Below, in pieces: positions 36,628-46,224 of a stretch of DNA of 64,000 nt (positions are counted from its first letter, which is position 1; each line of letters opens with the position of its first letter). Both the position numbers and the translations under genes were made by a program. The notes below the pieces were generated by a model. That model made no database searches. It saw only the letters and a list, made by a program, of their open reading frames with translations, and was not told where the DNA came from. Source of the DNA: Thiopseudomonas sp. (GTDB taxonomy: Bacteria; Pseudomonadota; Gammaproteobacteria; Pseudomonadales; Pseudomonadaceae); the NCBI GenBank assembly GCA_023228985.1, contig JALOAC010000001.1, forward strand, positions 109,406 through 173,405, in the 5' to 3' direction.

Positions 36628-37568
36628 GCGCCCAGCACCTGACCCAGAGTAAAGAGCTCAGCACGGCCATTGTAAATATCCGCAAACGCCAACGCCTTCG
36701 CGTTAGGCAGCTGCATCTGCGTGATTAACAACGCATCCTGCCCACAAGCCACCAGCAACCCTTCGCGGCTGACCTGCAGAATACTGCCGGGTGTGCCCTG
36801 CTGCTCAACCACCTGCGCAGCATGTACTTTAATACTGGTCTCGCCCAGCAGCGTATGACTAATCGGCCAAGGATGAAAGGCACGCACAGCACGCTCAATG
36901 ACCTGTGCCGGCTGTTGCCAGTCAATGAATGCACAGCCTTTGCTCAGCTTATGGGCATAGGTCGCCTGCTCATCCTGCTGAATGGTAGGCTGCGCCGTGC
37001 CGGCTAAGAGTTGCGCAATGGTTTCCAATACAGCGGGCGGGCCCATGGCGGCTAAACGATCATGCAAGCGTCCGCCAGTGTCGTTATCAGCAATAGGCGT
37101 CGCGACTTTTAACAGCATAGGACCCGTATCTAAACCGGCCTCCATCTGCATCACGGTCACGCCCGTTTCGGCATCACCGGCTTCGATGGCGCGCTGAATG
37201 GGCGCTGCACCACGCCAACGCGGCAGCAACGAAGCATGGCTATTAATACAACCCAAACGTGGAGTATCGAGAATGACTTGCGGCAAAATCAGCCCGTAAG
37301 CCACGACTACCATCAGGTCTGCCTTGAACGCAGCAAGAGTGGGCTGAGCCTCTTCAGTTCGTAGGTTTTGCGGTTGCAATACGGGAATATCATGCGCCAG
37401 CGCGAGTTGTTTGACCGGACTGGCCACCAGCTTTTGTCCACGCCCTGCGGGGCGATCCGGCTGGGTGTAAACCGCCACCACCTGATGCTGGGAGTCGAGT
37501 AAGGCTTGTAAATGTTGAGCAGCAAACTCCGGCGTACCGGCAAACACTATACGGGCTGAATCTGACAT
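36624..37568 (-). CDS. fmt: Methionyl-tRNA formyltransferase
   Basis: 314 residues. N-terminal formyltransferase domain with VFAGTPEFAAQHLQ at the start and the catalytic NSHASLLPRWRGAAPIQ (Asn, His) followed by Asp in AGLDTGPM. The C-terminal tRNA-binding domain follows from about residue 205. It adds the formyl group that Def later removes; def lies 33 bases upstream in the same operon. Confidence 0.97.
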   Translation of the reverse strand: MSDSARIVFAGTPEFAAQHLQALLDSQHQVVAVYTQPDRPAGRGQKLVASPVKQLALAHDIPVLQPQNLRTEEAQPTLAAFKADLMVVVAYGLILPQVILDTPRLGCINSHASLLPRWRGAAPIQRAIEAGDAETGVTVMQMEAGLDTGPMLLKVATPIADNDTGGRLHDRLAAMGPPAVLETIAQLLAGTAQPTIQQDEQATYAHKLSKGCAFIDWQQPAQVIERAVRAFHPWPISHTLLGETSIKVHAAQVVEQQGTPGSILQVSREGLLVACGQDALLITQMQLPNAKALAFADIYNGRAELFTLGQVLGA

Positions 37569-37601
37569 TGTATTCCTTGAAAAAGATGAAAAAAGCTACG
37601 T

Positions 37602-38111
37602 TTAATGCTCAGCCTGACGATGCTGTTTTTCCAGCTTTTTCCTGATGCGGTTACGCTTTAAATTAGACAGGTAATCAACAAACAGCTTGCCATTTAGATG
37701 ATCACATTCATGCTGAATGCAGATAGCTAGCAAACCCTCAGCAATCATTTCAAAAGGCTCACCGTTACGATCCAGCGCGCTAATTTTTACCTGCTGTGGG
37801 CGCTCTACGTCTTCATAAAAGCCAGGCACCGACAAGCAGCCTTCCTGATACACATCTGTTTCGTCTGTTAGGCATTCAAACTCTGGGTTAATAAATACCA
37901 ACGGCTCAGACCTGTCATCTGATAAGTCCATAACGATAATCCGTAGATGTACGTCCACCTGAGTAGCGGCCAAACCAATCCCCGGCGCGTCGTACATGGT
38001 TTCAAACATATCGTCGACCAGTTCACGTATTTGATTATCGACCTTAATCACGGGTTGCGCTATGGTGCGCAAGCGCGGATCAGGGAATTCAAGTATTTTT
38101 AAAATTGCCAT
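37602..38111 (-). CDS. def: Peptide deformylase
   Basis: 169 residues. All three deformylase motifs are present: GIGLAATQVD, EGCLSVPG (metal Cys) and QHECDHLNGKL (metal His pair and catalytic Glu). The usual QHExDHL holds Cys at the variable position. It removes formyl from nascent proteins. First gene of def-fmt-rsmB, divergent from the LysM gene; the 144-base spacer must hold both promoters. Confidence 0.97.
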   Translation of the reverse strand: MAILKILEFPDPRLRTIAQPVIKVDNQIRELVDDMFETMYDAPGIGLAATQVDVHLRIIVMDLSDDRSEPLVFINPEFECLTDETDVYQEGCLSVPGFYEDVERPQQVKISALDRNGEPFEMIAEGLLAICIQHECDHLNGKLFVDYLSNLKRNRIRKKLEKQHRQAEH

Positions 38112-38255
38112 ATGCGTTTGTGATGTACTTATGGAATAAAATTAATTTGCACTGTTATTATTACATGCATTGATGTAAAACTGCTTCAATTCTAACGATT
38201 GTGGAATAGCCATTAGGCGCTCCAGTAATCTACCTATGCTAAAGGGAATCATTAC

Positions 38256-39278
38256 ATGAGGAAAACATTACTCGCTCTGCTGTTGCTAGTCGCTGGTGGA
38301 TTAGTGCAAGCACAAGTGGAGTTAAAAGATAACCACCCAGACAAGTATACCGTTGTTATGGGTGACACTCTATGGGACATTTCAGGCAAATTTCTAAGCA
38401 AACCCTGGAAATGGCCAGAAATCTGGCATGCAAACCCGCAAGTAGCTAACCCTCATCTTATTTATCCTGGCGATGTCCTAAGTCTCGTCTATATTGATGG
38501 CCAACCGCGCATCATGCTCAATCGTGGCGCAAGTCGTGGCACCGTCAAGCTGTCACCAAAGATTCGCAGCACACCAATGGCTGAGGCTATCCCAACCATT
38601 CCTTTAGAGAGCATTAATAGCTTCTTGCTCAATAACCGCATTATTAACTCAGCGGCAGAGTTTGAAGGCGCTCCTTACATAGTCGCCGGTAATGCTGAGC
38701 GGGTGCTAAGCGGTAAAGGCGACCGCATCTATGCTCGTGGCGCTTTAGCCCCTGAGGAAAGCTATAATATTTTCCGTCAAGGTCGTGTCTACACCGATCC
38801 AGTAACAGGAGAGTCTTTAGGTATCAATGCTGACTATATTGGGACGGGTGACATAGTTGCAAGTGAAGGCGAGATAGGCACATTGGTACTTAATCGTACC
38901 GCACTGGAAGTGCGCATTGCTGACCGCCTGTTTGCCACTGAAGAAAGAGTAATCAACTCAACCTTTTTCCCTAGCGAACCCCAAGAGCAAATCAATGGAG
39001 TGATTCTTGACGTGCCCCGCGGAGTTTCGCAAATTGGTCAGTACGACGTTGTCACCATTAACAAGGGTACGCGTGATGGACTGGTAGAAGGCAGCGTGCT
39101 AGCCGTTTACAAAACAGGTGAAACTGTGCGCGACCGCGTCACCGGTGACAAGGTGAAGATCCCAGATGAACGCTCCGGTTTATTGATGGTGTTTCGCACC
39201 TACGACAAAATAAGTTACGGCCTAGTGCTCTATGCTAGCCGTCAACTGGCCGTTATGGACAAAGTTAAAAACCCATAA
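38256..39278 (+). CDS. LysM-domain exported protein
   Basis: 340 residues. Signal peptide MRKTLLALLLLVAGGLVQA. One LysM domain at about 32-80 (YTVVMGDTLWDISGKFLSKP ... NPHLIYPGDVLSLVY) should bind peptidoglycan; the rest is beta-rich, with 'YARGALAPEESYNIFRQGRV' and later 'GLVEGSVLAVYKTGE'. Homologues are conserved between def and dprA in Pseudomonas, but the function is unknown. Start ATG follows AAAGGGAAT. Closed by its own terminator. Confidence 0.93.
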   Translation: MRKTLLALLLLVAGGLVQAQVELKDNHPDKYTVVMGDTLWDISGKFLSKPWKWPEIWHANPQVANPHLIYPGDVLSLVYIDGQPRIMLNRGASRGTVKLSPKIRSTPMAEAIPTIPLESINSFLLNNRIINSAAEFEGAPYIVAGNAERVLSGKGDRIYARGALAPEESYNIFRQGRVYTDPVTGESLGINADYIGTGDIVASEGEIGTLVLNRTALEVRIADRLFATEERVINSTFFPSEPQEQINGVILDVPRGVSQIGQYDVVTINKGTRDGLVEGSVLAVYKTGETVRDRVTGDKVKIPDERSGLLMVFRTYDKISYGLVLYASRQLAVMDKVKNP

Positions 39279-39288
39279 CAAGACTAGA

Positions 39289-39318
39289 CAAGGCGTGTTT
39301 TTGCACGCCTTGTTTGAT
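39289..39318 (+). terminator. Intrinsic terminator after the LysM gene
   Basis: AAGGCGTG (39290-39297) pairs with CACGCCTT (39304-39311) over a loop of T and G, followed by GTTTGAT. The T-run after the stem is short, so efficiency may be partial. It lies 12 bases after the LysM stop and 28 bases before dprA. Confidence 0.65.
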
Positions 39319-39338
39319 GAAACAGTAAGGAAGCTGTT

Positions 39339-40448
39339 ATGACACAGGAAGTCTCTATCAATGAGCTACACGCGCGTCTTTGCTTACACGCCACGCCCCA
39401 AATTGGCCCACAGCGTTTTCAATTGCTGCTCAACTATTTCTCTAGCGCCGAAGCTGCACTGGCAGCACCAGCCTTAGTTTGGCAACAACTGGGCCTGCCT
39501 GAACAATGCAAACACCTTAGTCAAAGCAAAGAGGTGCTACAAAAAGCTGAGGCTGCACTGAGTTGGGCTGAACACCCGCTGCATCATTTAATATTGCACG
39601 ACAGTGCGGACTATCCAGCTTTGCTCAGCGAAACTCACGCCGCCCCAGCTGTGCTGTTTGTGGAAGGCAATACAAAAGCGTTAGCCATGCCACAGCTTGC
39701 AATTGTAGGAAGCCGCAACGCTAATCCCACCAACAAACAAACGGCCTATCATTTTGCCAAAACACTGGCTGCGGCAGGCTGTGCCATCACCAGTGGGTTA
39801 GCCTCTGGCATTGACACGGCGGCACATCAGGGCGCACTGAAAGCCGATGGCTGCACACTTGCTGTAGTGGGCACAGGCTTGTGGCATACCTACCCTAAAT
39901 CCAACCATGCTTTGCGCGAACAGATTGCCTATTCAAACGGCGCGCTGGTGTCAGAGTTTTGCCTGGATGCCAGCCCAGTTGCGGCAAACTTCCCAAAACG
40001 CAACCGCATTATTAGCGGCCTATCGCTGGGTGTTTTAGTGGTTGAAGCCAGCTTAGCCAGCGGCTCATTGATCACCGCACGTTACGCCGCCGAGCAAAAC
40101 CGCGACGTGTTTGCTATCCCCGGCTCCATTCACTATCCAGGCAGCAAAGGCTGCCATCAGCTACTGCGTGATGGTGCTATACTGGTCGAGTGCGTGCAAG
40201 ACATCCTTAGCGCTTGGCAACACTGGCTTAGCCCGCCAATACAAAGTCAAGAGACCGCCCTAACAGAAACTGAGCCCTGCGCCTTACTCGCTTTATTACA
40301 AGGCAAGCCCATGAATAACGACGAACTTGCGCAGCAACTACAACTGGGCATGCCCAACGTCTTACAGCAACTCACTGAACTTGAATTAGACGGCAAAATT
40401 TACACTAAAGCAGGCTTGTGGCACTATCTGCCCGAAAATCTATCTTAG
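39339..40448 (+). CDS. dprA: DprA/Smf, DNA-processing protein
   Basis: 369 residues. N-terminal SAM-like region, then the Rossmann DNA-binding core: LAIVGSRNANPTNKQTA, ITSGLASGIDTAAHQGAL, FPKRNRIISGLSLGVLVVEA and SGSLITARYAAEQ. The C-terminal winged-helix part (about 305-365) is present. DprA loads RecA on incoming single-stranded DNA during transformation. With the Pil-Chp system nearby in the chromosome this suits a competence-capable lineage, though type IV pilus structural genes are not in the window. Confidence 0.96.
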   Translation: MTQEVSINELHARLCLHATPQIGPQRFQLLLNYFSSAEAALAAPALVWQQLGLPEQCKHLSQSKEVLQKAEAALSWAEHPLHHLILHDSADYPALLSETHAAPAVLFVEGNTKALAMPQLAIVGSRNANPTNKQTAYHFAKTLAAAGCAITSGLASGIDTAAHQGALKADGCTLAVVGTGLWHTYPKSNHALREQIAYSNGALVSEFCLDASPVAANFPKRNRIISGLSLGVLVVEASLASGSLITARYAAEQNRDVFAIPGSIHYPGSKGCHQLLRDGAILVECVQDILSAWQHWLSPPIQSQETALTETEPCALLALLQGKPMNNDELAQQLQLGMPNVLQQLTELELDGKIYTKAGLWHYLPENLS

Positions 40449-40483
40449 TGCTTATTGCACAGACTTTGCTGTTAAGGAACACA

Positions 40484-41044
40484 ATGAACTGGAGACTGAT
40501 AAAATCATGCATGTTAACGCTTGCGACTCTGTCCTCATACTCAGCTGCTTACGCTGAGCAAGAAGCCACGCAGGACGAAACAATCGAGTCAGCGCCTAAA
40601 AAAACTCTGTCTTCTTATGTTCACGATCTATTTAAACCCGTACCTGCTGAACCTTATTGGTATGTACAAACCAGCATTTATACCAAGCACTTTAATCCCA
40701 ACCCTGAACACAGTAACAACCAAGACTTGATCGGCTTAGAACGTCATACAGCAAACAGTTACCTGCTTGGCGGCGCGACGTTCCGACATTCTTTTGGCGG
40801 GCGTTCCTATTATGGCTACACGGGCAAGCGCTTTGATTTTGCCGGCACTCCTTTTTACGGCAAAGTAACCGCAGGACTGCTGTATGGCTACAAAGGGGAG
40901 TATCGCGATAAAATCCCTTTCAACCGTTTTGAAATTGCACCTGCTGTTATTCCATCGCTTGGGGTAAAATTCCGTCGACTCGGTGCCGAGATTCTTTTAC
41001 TGGGCACAGCCGCAACCATGATCAATGTTGGTATTGAACTGTAA
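40484..41044 (+). CDS. Predicted small outer-membrane beta-barrel protein
   Basis: 186 residues from ATG 40484 (AAGGAA upstream); the frame is open from 40418 but that part overlaps dprA and lacks a signal sequence. Signal peptide ends SAAYA-E. The mature part has alternating strands with many aromatic residues: YWYVQTSIYTKHFNP, 'SNNQDLIGLE', FRHSFGGRSYYGYTGK, and a final strand ending in a hydrophobic residue. Pseudomonas homologues are often labelled sn-glycerol-3-phosphate transporter; I doubt that name. The 'TKHFNP...NNQDLIGLE' pattern is more like PagP-class barrels. It is not part of the dprA-tsaC pair in P. aeruginosa as I recall it. Confidence 0.65.
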   Translation: MNWRLIKSCMLTLATLSSYSAAYAEQEATQDETIESAPKKTLSSYVHDLFKPVPAEPYWYVQTSIYTKHFNPNPEHSNNQDLIGLERHTANSYLLGGATFRHSFGGRSYYGYTGKRFDFAGTPFYGKVTAGLLYGYKGEYRDKIPFNRFEIAPAVIPSLGVKFRRLGAEILLLGTAATMINVGIEL

Positions 41045-41077
41045 TTCCCTAATAGTCCCTTCTTGAGCTGGAACGCA

Positions 41078-41635
41078 ATGCACAGCACATGGCAGCTACA
41101 ACAGGCCGCACAGAAAATAAAGCATGGAGGCGTAATCGCTTACCCAACAGAAGCTGTGTGGGGGCTGGGTTGTGACCCGCGGAATGAAGCAGCTGTGATG
41201 CGAGTTCTGGCGCTTAAACAGCGCTGTGTAAGCAAAGGTTTAATTCTTGTCGCCGCCGATATAGCACAGTTTGCTGAGCTGCTTGAAGGCTTATCCGCTG
41301 AGTCAATGCAGCTGCTACTTAATTCCTGGCCCGGGCCTAATACTTGGCTTGTCCCACACCAAGATCTTCTGCCCAAATGGATTACAGGCCAACATGACTC
41401 TGTGGCGCTGCGGGTCAGCGCGCATCCTCCGGTGCAGCAGCTATGTCGCTTAACCGGTCCCTTGGTGTCTACCTCCGCCAATCCAACTGGACATCCTGCT
41501 GCTAGTAGCCGCTTACGCGTTGAACAGTATTTTCATCAGCAACTCGATGCTGTATTAAATGCCCCACTGGGAGAGCACACTCAGCCGAGCTGCATTAGAG
41601 ATTTACTCAGCGGACAGGTTATTCGTCCTGCCTAG
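41078..41635 (+). CDS. tsaC: TsaC/RimN, threonylcarbamoyl-AMP synthase
   Basis: 185 residues from ATG 41078 (GGAACGCA upstream; the frame is open to a TTG at 41063). The YrdC fold is clear: GGVIAYPTEAVWGLGCDP at the start, 'LILVAADIAQ', 'PGPNTWLVP' and 'GPLVSTSANPTGHPA'. It makes threonylcarbamoyl-adenylate for the t6A37 tRNA modification. In P. aeruginosa qor and hemF separate it from aroE; here aroE is only 18 bases away, convergent. Confidence 0.95.
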   Translation: MHSTWQLQQAAQKIKHGGVIAYPTEAVWGLGCDPRNEAAVMRVLALKQRCVSKGLILVAADIAQFAELLEGLSAESMQLLLNSWPGPNTWLVPHQDLLPKWITGQHDSVALRVSAHPPVQQLCRLTGPLVSTSANPTGHPAASSRLRVEQYFHQQLDAVLNAPLGEHTQPSCIRDLLSGQVIRPA

Positions 41636-41653
41636 CTGCAAATGCAAGCAGGG

Positions 41654-42469
41654 TTAGGATAAAGACGTACGCATGCTGGCTAAAACAGCTTGAGAATCAG
41701 GACGCACGCCAGTCCACAGATAAAATGCTTCTGCTGCTTGCTCGACCAACATACCCAAGCCATCAAGGGTTTGTCCCGCGCCGTGCTCAGTCGCCCAACG
41801 GTTAAACGCAGTAGGCTCTTTGCTGTACATCATGTCGTAACACAGCGTATGTCCGGCTTTAATAAGGCTGGGTGCTATAGGCGGCAACTCACCGTGCAGG
41901 CTCGCAGAAGTGCCGTTGATGATGATATCCACAGGCGTTTCGATCCAGTCGTAGCCACAAGCCGCCACTGGACCTAAATCAACAAACTCAGTACACAGCT
42001 GCTCAGCTTTTTCTACCGTGCGGTTAGCGATGCAGAGCTCTTGTGGCTGCTGCGCCAACAATGGCTGCAAAATACCGCGTACGGCACCACCGGCACCCAG
42101 AATCAATATTTTTTTACCGCGCAACACCACGGCTTGATTTAGCAAATCATTAACCAAGCCAGCACCGTCTGTGTTGTCGCCCAAAATCGTACCATCTACC
42201 TGTTTTATCAGGGTATTTACAGCTTTAGCGCGTTGCGCTCTTGGGGTTAACTCATTCGCCCAAGCAAAAGCCTGCTCTTTAAAAGGTACCGTAACATTGG
42301 CTCCTCGCCCTTCTTGAAAAAACTCAGTCACAGAACCAACAAAGTCATCCAACGGCGCTAAAATTGGCTCATAACTAATTTGCTGCTGGATTTGCTCGGC
42401 AAATAGCTGATGAATTTGTGGTGATTTGCTGTGCGCAATAGGGTTACCAAAAACCGCCAGTTTCAGCAT
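41654..42469 (-). CDS. aroE: Shikimate dehydrogenase
   Basis: 271 residues. Substrate motif FGNPIAHSKSPQIHQLFA at residue 8, catalytic Lys/Asp in NVTVPFKEQAF and NTDGAG, and the NADP Rossmann loop ILGAGGAVRGIL followed by NRT. It reduces 3-dehydroshikimate in aromatic amino acid synthesis. It converges on tsaC with an 18-base gap and no terminator in between. Confidence 0.97.
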   Translation of the reverse strand: MLKLAVFGNPIAHSKSPQIHQLFAEQIQQQISYEPILAPLDDFVGSVTEFFQEGRGANVTVPFKEQAFAWANELTPRAQRAKAVNTLIKQVDGTILGDNTDGAGLVNDLLNQAVVLRGKKILILGAGGAVRGILQPLLAQQPQELCIANRTVEKAEQLCTEFVDLGPVAACGYDWIETPVDIIINGTSASLHGELPPIAPSLIKAGHTLCYDMMYSKEPTAFNRWATEHGAGQTLDGLGMLVEQAAEAFYLWTGVRPDSQAVLASMRTSLS

Positions 42470-42760
42470 GTGTAAACCTCAATTAAACGTTAAACTTATA
42501 GTTGCAATCATAACACCGAACCAACGCGCGAAAGCCCTCAGGCTTGTTATGGCAATTAATTTCCCATACCATGCGCACGCCACATAAGCGGTTTAATACT
42601 CTATTTAAGGCCTTTATGGAAAGTTTTTGTTTGTGCCCAACATTTTTCGGGCAGTCCCACCTAGATTATCAGCGGCTTTGCTGACCACCTCGTATTGACG
42701 ACATTTGTCCCCCATTAATGTTCGTTTCTAGGTAGTTACAGCTAAGCCTGGAGACACAGT
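42470..42760. other. aroE-mgtE divergent spacer
   Basis: 291 bases between divergent aroE and mgtE. It holds a small hairpin (GCCC-AACATTTTTC-GGGC near 42637-42654) and the mgtE ribosome-binding site CTGGAG. I looked for a magnesium-sensing leader of M-box type and could not recognise one. Otherwise I see nothing that I can name. Confidence 0.3.
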
Positions 42761-44116
42761 ATGAGCATCACCCACGAAGATATCGCACTGGTCATCAGCG
42801 AATCTATCCAAGACAACCAGTTTGACAGCGCCCTAGAGCAGCTTAAAGGCTTGCGCCCGGTGGATATTGCCGATGCCATAGAATTGGTTGAGCCCAGCCT
42901 TGTTTGGCGCTTGCTGGAGCGTCTGCCAAAACGCGCGGAAATTTTCAGTTATTTAGAACCCGAGCAGCAAGTCTTACTCTCACGGCATTTCCCGCGTGCC
43001 ATTTTGGCCAAGTTAGTGGGTGAAATGCCTGCTGACGAACGTACCGACATGTTTAAGCGCTTAGACCAAGAACAGCGCGATGCGTTGCTTCCTGTGTTGG
43101 CGCATGCCGAGCGGGAAAACATTCGTAAGCTGTCTGCTTATCAAGAAGGCACAGCCGGCGCACTGATGACGTCCGACTATGCCATGCTCAAACAGGACAT
43201 GACCGCCGCTGAAGCGATTAACGCGCTACGACTTGAAGCTCCGGATGCGGAAACCATTTACCATGCCTACGTGACTGATGAAGAGCGCACTTTGATTGGC
43301 GTTGTATCGCTGCGTGATTTGATTTTGGCACATCCCGCCAAGCTGATTAAGGACTTAATGATTAGCGATTTGGTCAGCGGCCATGTGGATGATAACCAAG
43401 AAAATATTGCTAAGCGTATCGCGCGCTATGACTTAATTGCGCTACCTATTACCGATCAAAACGGACACCTCGTGGGTATCGTTACCCATGATGATGCGAT
43501 GGACGTTGCTAGCGAAGAAGCCACTGATGACTTCCATAAATCTGCTGGTGTGACCACCTCTCTAGGTAATATGAAGCAAGCCAGCATCAGTTTACTTTAT
43601 CGTAAACGCGTGTTCTGGCTGGTGTTATTAGTGTTTGGCAACTTGTTTTCCGGTGCGGGTATCGCCCACTTCGAGGACATTATTGCTGCCAATATAGTGC
43701 TGGTGTTCTTCTTACCTTTATTGGTCGACAGCGGTGGTAATGCTGGATCGCAATCGGCCACTCTGATGGTGCGCGCTTTGGCCACCGGAGAGGTAGTGAT
43801 GAAAGACTGGTTTGTGCTGCTTGGCCGAGAAGCCCTAGTAGCGCTTGCTTTAGGTGGCACCATGGCGGCGGCGGTATCTGTACTGGGCTATATCAGAGGC
43901 GATGAGATGGTCGCCCTAGTGCTGGCATTAAGCATGGTAATCATAGTCCTGATTGGTTGTGTAATCGGCATGAGCTTACCCTTCATATTAAATAAAATAG
44001 GCTTCGACCCAGCCAGCGCCAGTGCGCCGTTAATTACTTCAGTATGCGATGCTACAGGAGTGGTCATTTATCTATTTATTGCATCACAGCTACTAAGCGA
44101 TCTAGCTGGGGTTTAA
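42761..44116 (+). CDS. mgtE: MgtE, magnesium channel/transporter
   Basis: 451 residues. N-terminal helical MgtE_N domain (about 10-120), two CBS domains (about 130-255) and five membrane helices at 283-450. The conserved pore helix 'LLVDSGGNAGSQSATLMVRA' is present, as is the final 'SVCDATGVVIYLF' with the magnesium-site Asp. It lets magnesium into the cell, gated by the cytosolic domains. Start ATG follows CTGGAGACAC. Confidence 0.96.
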   Translation: MSITHEDIALVISESIQDNQFDSALEQLKGLRPVDIADAIELVEPSLVWRLLERLPKRAEIFSYLEPEQQVLLSRHFPRAILAKLVGEMPADERTDMFKRLDQEQRDALLPVLAHAERENIRKLSAYQEGTAGALMTSDYAMLKQDMTAAEAINALRLEAPDAETIYHAYVTDEERTLIGVVSLRDLILAHPAKLIKDLMISDLVSGHVDDNQENIAKRIARYDLIALPITDQNGHLVGIVTHDDAMDVASEEATDDFHKSAGVTTSLGNMKQASISLLYRKRVFWLVLLVFGNLFSGAGIAHFEDIIAANIVLVFFLPLLVDSGGNAGSQSATLMVRALATGEVVMKDWFVLLGREALVALALGGTMAAAVSVLGYIRGDEMVALVLALSMVIIVLIGCVIGMSLPFILNKIGFDPASASAPLITSVCDATGVVIYLFIASQLLSDLAGV

Positions 44117-44211
44117 TGCAGCAACACAGGCTGATTGGTTTTAACTGCATGACTTTTTTGCAGAATGTAGTCAATACTGTAGAATGCGAATTCTGATTTA
44201 AAGGAGTTGTT

Positions 44212-46191
44212 ATGCGCACACCCACGCAACGCAGTGGGACCATAAACCCACCTGTATTTTATACCTCTGCGGCAATTATTATTGCTTTGGTGCTATTTGC
44301 TAGTATTGCACCCACCACCGCCCAATCCTTTTTTGGCGCTATCCAAGATTGGATTATGGAGAATGTCAGCTGGTTTTATGTGCTCACCGTAGCACTCATC
44401 CTAATCTGTATTGTTGTACTGGCTGTCAGTCGTTTCGGCGATATCAAGCTAGGTCCAGACCACAGCCAACCTGATTACAGCAATGGTTCTTGGTTTTCCA
44501 TGTTGTTTGCCGCCGGTATGGGTATTGGCTTGATGTTCTTCGGTGTGGCCGAGCCGGTCATGCACTTTCTTACTCCGCCGGTTGGCGATCCCAATACCGT
44601 AGAAGCCGCCAAAGAAGCCATGAAGCTGACCTTCTTCCACTGGGGTCTGCATGCTTGGGCTATTTACGCCATTGTCGCGTTGATTTTAGCTTTTTTTAGC
44701 TACCGTCACGGCTTACCCTTGACCTTACGCTCTGCGCTTTACCCGTTAATTGGTGATCGCATTTACGGCCCGATTGGGCATGCAATTGATATTTTCGCCA
44801 TTATCGGCACCGTGCTGGGCATTGCCACCTCACTTGGTTTTGGTGTGCTGCAAATCAACAGTGGCTTTAATTACCTGTTCGACATCCCAGTGAATGTCAC
44901 CGTGCAGGTGATTTTAATCATTGTCGCCACCAGTTTAGCCACTATCTCAGTTGTTAGCGGTTTGGATAAAGGCATTCGCCGCCTCTCAGAAACCACGCTA
45001 GTTTTAGCATTAATTTTAATGGTTCTAGTGCTCTCATTTGGCCCCACGGCATTTTTGTTTAAATCCTATATTCAAAATACCGGTAGCTATCTGTCAGAAA
45101 TCGTCAATAAAACCTTTAACCTCTATGCCTATGAGCCAACTGATTGGATTGGTGGTTGGACACTGTTTTATTGGGGTTGGTGGATTTCTTGGTCACCCTT
45201 TGTGGGGATGTTTATTGCACGAATTTCCCGTGGCCGCACCATTCGCCAGTTTATTACCGGCGTATTGTTAGTACCAACGGGCTTTACCTTGGCGTGGATG
45301 ACTGTGTTTGGTAACAGCGCCATCGATATGATCCTAAATCAAGGCATGAAGGGGCTCGCCGATGTGGTCAGTGCTGATTCATCCTTGGCGCTGTTTTACT
45401 TCCTTGAGCACTTCCCGCTCAGCAGTATTCTGTCTTTGGTGGCCGTGGCTATGGTGATGCTGTTCTTTGTTACCTCAGCCGACTCAGGCTCTATGGTCAT
45501 TGACATGCTGGCGTCCGGTGGAAATATAAACACTCCGGTATGGCAACGTATTTTCTGGGCATCCTCCATCGGCATTGTAGCCATTGCTTTGCTGCTCAGC
45601 GGTGGCTTGCAGGCACTGCAAACCGTGACTATTGCCAGCGCCCTGCCTTTCTCAGTGGTGTTATTGATAGCCATGTGGGGACTGATTAAAGCGCTGCAGG
45701 TTGACGTCACCAAAAAAGGATTACGTTATCAGTCTACCGGCTCACCCCGTAGCGGCAATGCGCCTCGCAGCTGGCAACGTCGCCTGCGCAATATGGTTAA
45801 CTTTCCGCGCCGTGCACACGTCAATCGCTTTCTTGAGGATGTGGTAACGCCCGCCTGCACTGAAGTGGCTGGCGAACTGCGCAAACAAGGTTTTACCGCC
45901 GAGGTGCGCTCCAGCGATGACAAGCGCGTGCAGTTTGAAGTGCAACACGATGCTGAGGTGAACTTTTTATATGAAGTGCGCCCGCGTGCGTACGTGCTGC
46001 CCGACTTTATCAATCAAGGTGATGAGGGCGATGAAGAGCGTGAAGAGCGCAAATACTTCCGTGCCGAAGTGCATTTGTTAGAGGGTGGACAAGACTACGA
46101 TGTGATGGGCTGGACACGTGAAGAAGTCATTGAGGATATCCTTAATCAATACGAACAGCACATGCACTTCCTGCATGTGGTGCGCGAGTAA
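44212..46191 (+). CDS. BCCT-family transporter, choline/betaine (BetT-like)
   Basis: 659 residues, twelve hydrophobic segments and a cytosolic C-terminal domain of about 160 residues, as in E. coli BetT. The BCCT aromatic signature is seen in WTLFYWGWWISWSPFVGMFI and 'GLHAWAIYAIV'. It imports choline or a related quaternary amine for osmoprotection, driven by protons or sodium. No bet genes are adjacent, so the substrate is not proven by context. Start ATG follows AAAGGAG. The C-terminal tail is rich in charged pairs and could be osmosensing. Confidence 0.9.
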   Translation: MRTPTQRSGTINPPVFYTSAAIIIALVLFASIAPTTAQSFFGAIQDWIMENVSWFYVLTVALILICIVVLAVSRFGDIKLGPDHSQPDYSNGSWFSMLFAAGMGIGLMFFGVAEPVMHFLTPPVGDPNTVEAAKEAMKLTFFHWGLHAWAIYAIVALILAFFSYRHGLPLTLRSALYPLIGDRIYGPIGHAIDIFAIIGTVLGIATSLGFGVLQINSGFNYLFDIPVNVTVQVILIIVATSLATISVVSGLDKGIRRLSETTLVLALILMVLVLSFGPTAFLFKSYIQNTGSYLSEIVNKTFNLYAYEPTDWIGGWTLFYWGWWISWSPFVGMFIARISRGRTIRQFITGVLLVPTGFTLAWMTVFGNSAIDMILNQGMKGLADVVSADSSLALFYFLEHFPLSSILSLVAVAMVMLFFVTSADSGSMVIDMLASGGNINTPVWQRIFWASSIGIVAIALLLSGGLQALQTVTIASALPFSVVLLIAMWGLIKALQVDVTKKGLRYQSTGSPRSGNAPRSWQRRLRNMVNFPRRAHVNRFLEDVVTPACTEVAGELRKQGFTAEVRSSDDKRVQFEVQHDAEVNFLYEVRPRAYVLPDFINQGDEGDEEREERKYFRAEVHLLEGGQDYDVMGWTREEVIEDILNQYEQHMHFLHVVRE

Positions 46192-46224
46192 CAGAATAAA
46201 CTCCGAACCAAAATGTCTAGCAAT

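Noticed and set aside
42470..42760. Magnesium riboswitch upstream of mgtE
   Set aside because: The conserved M-box core could not be recognised; only a small hairpin and an ordinary ribosome-binding site are present.
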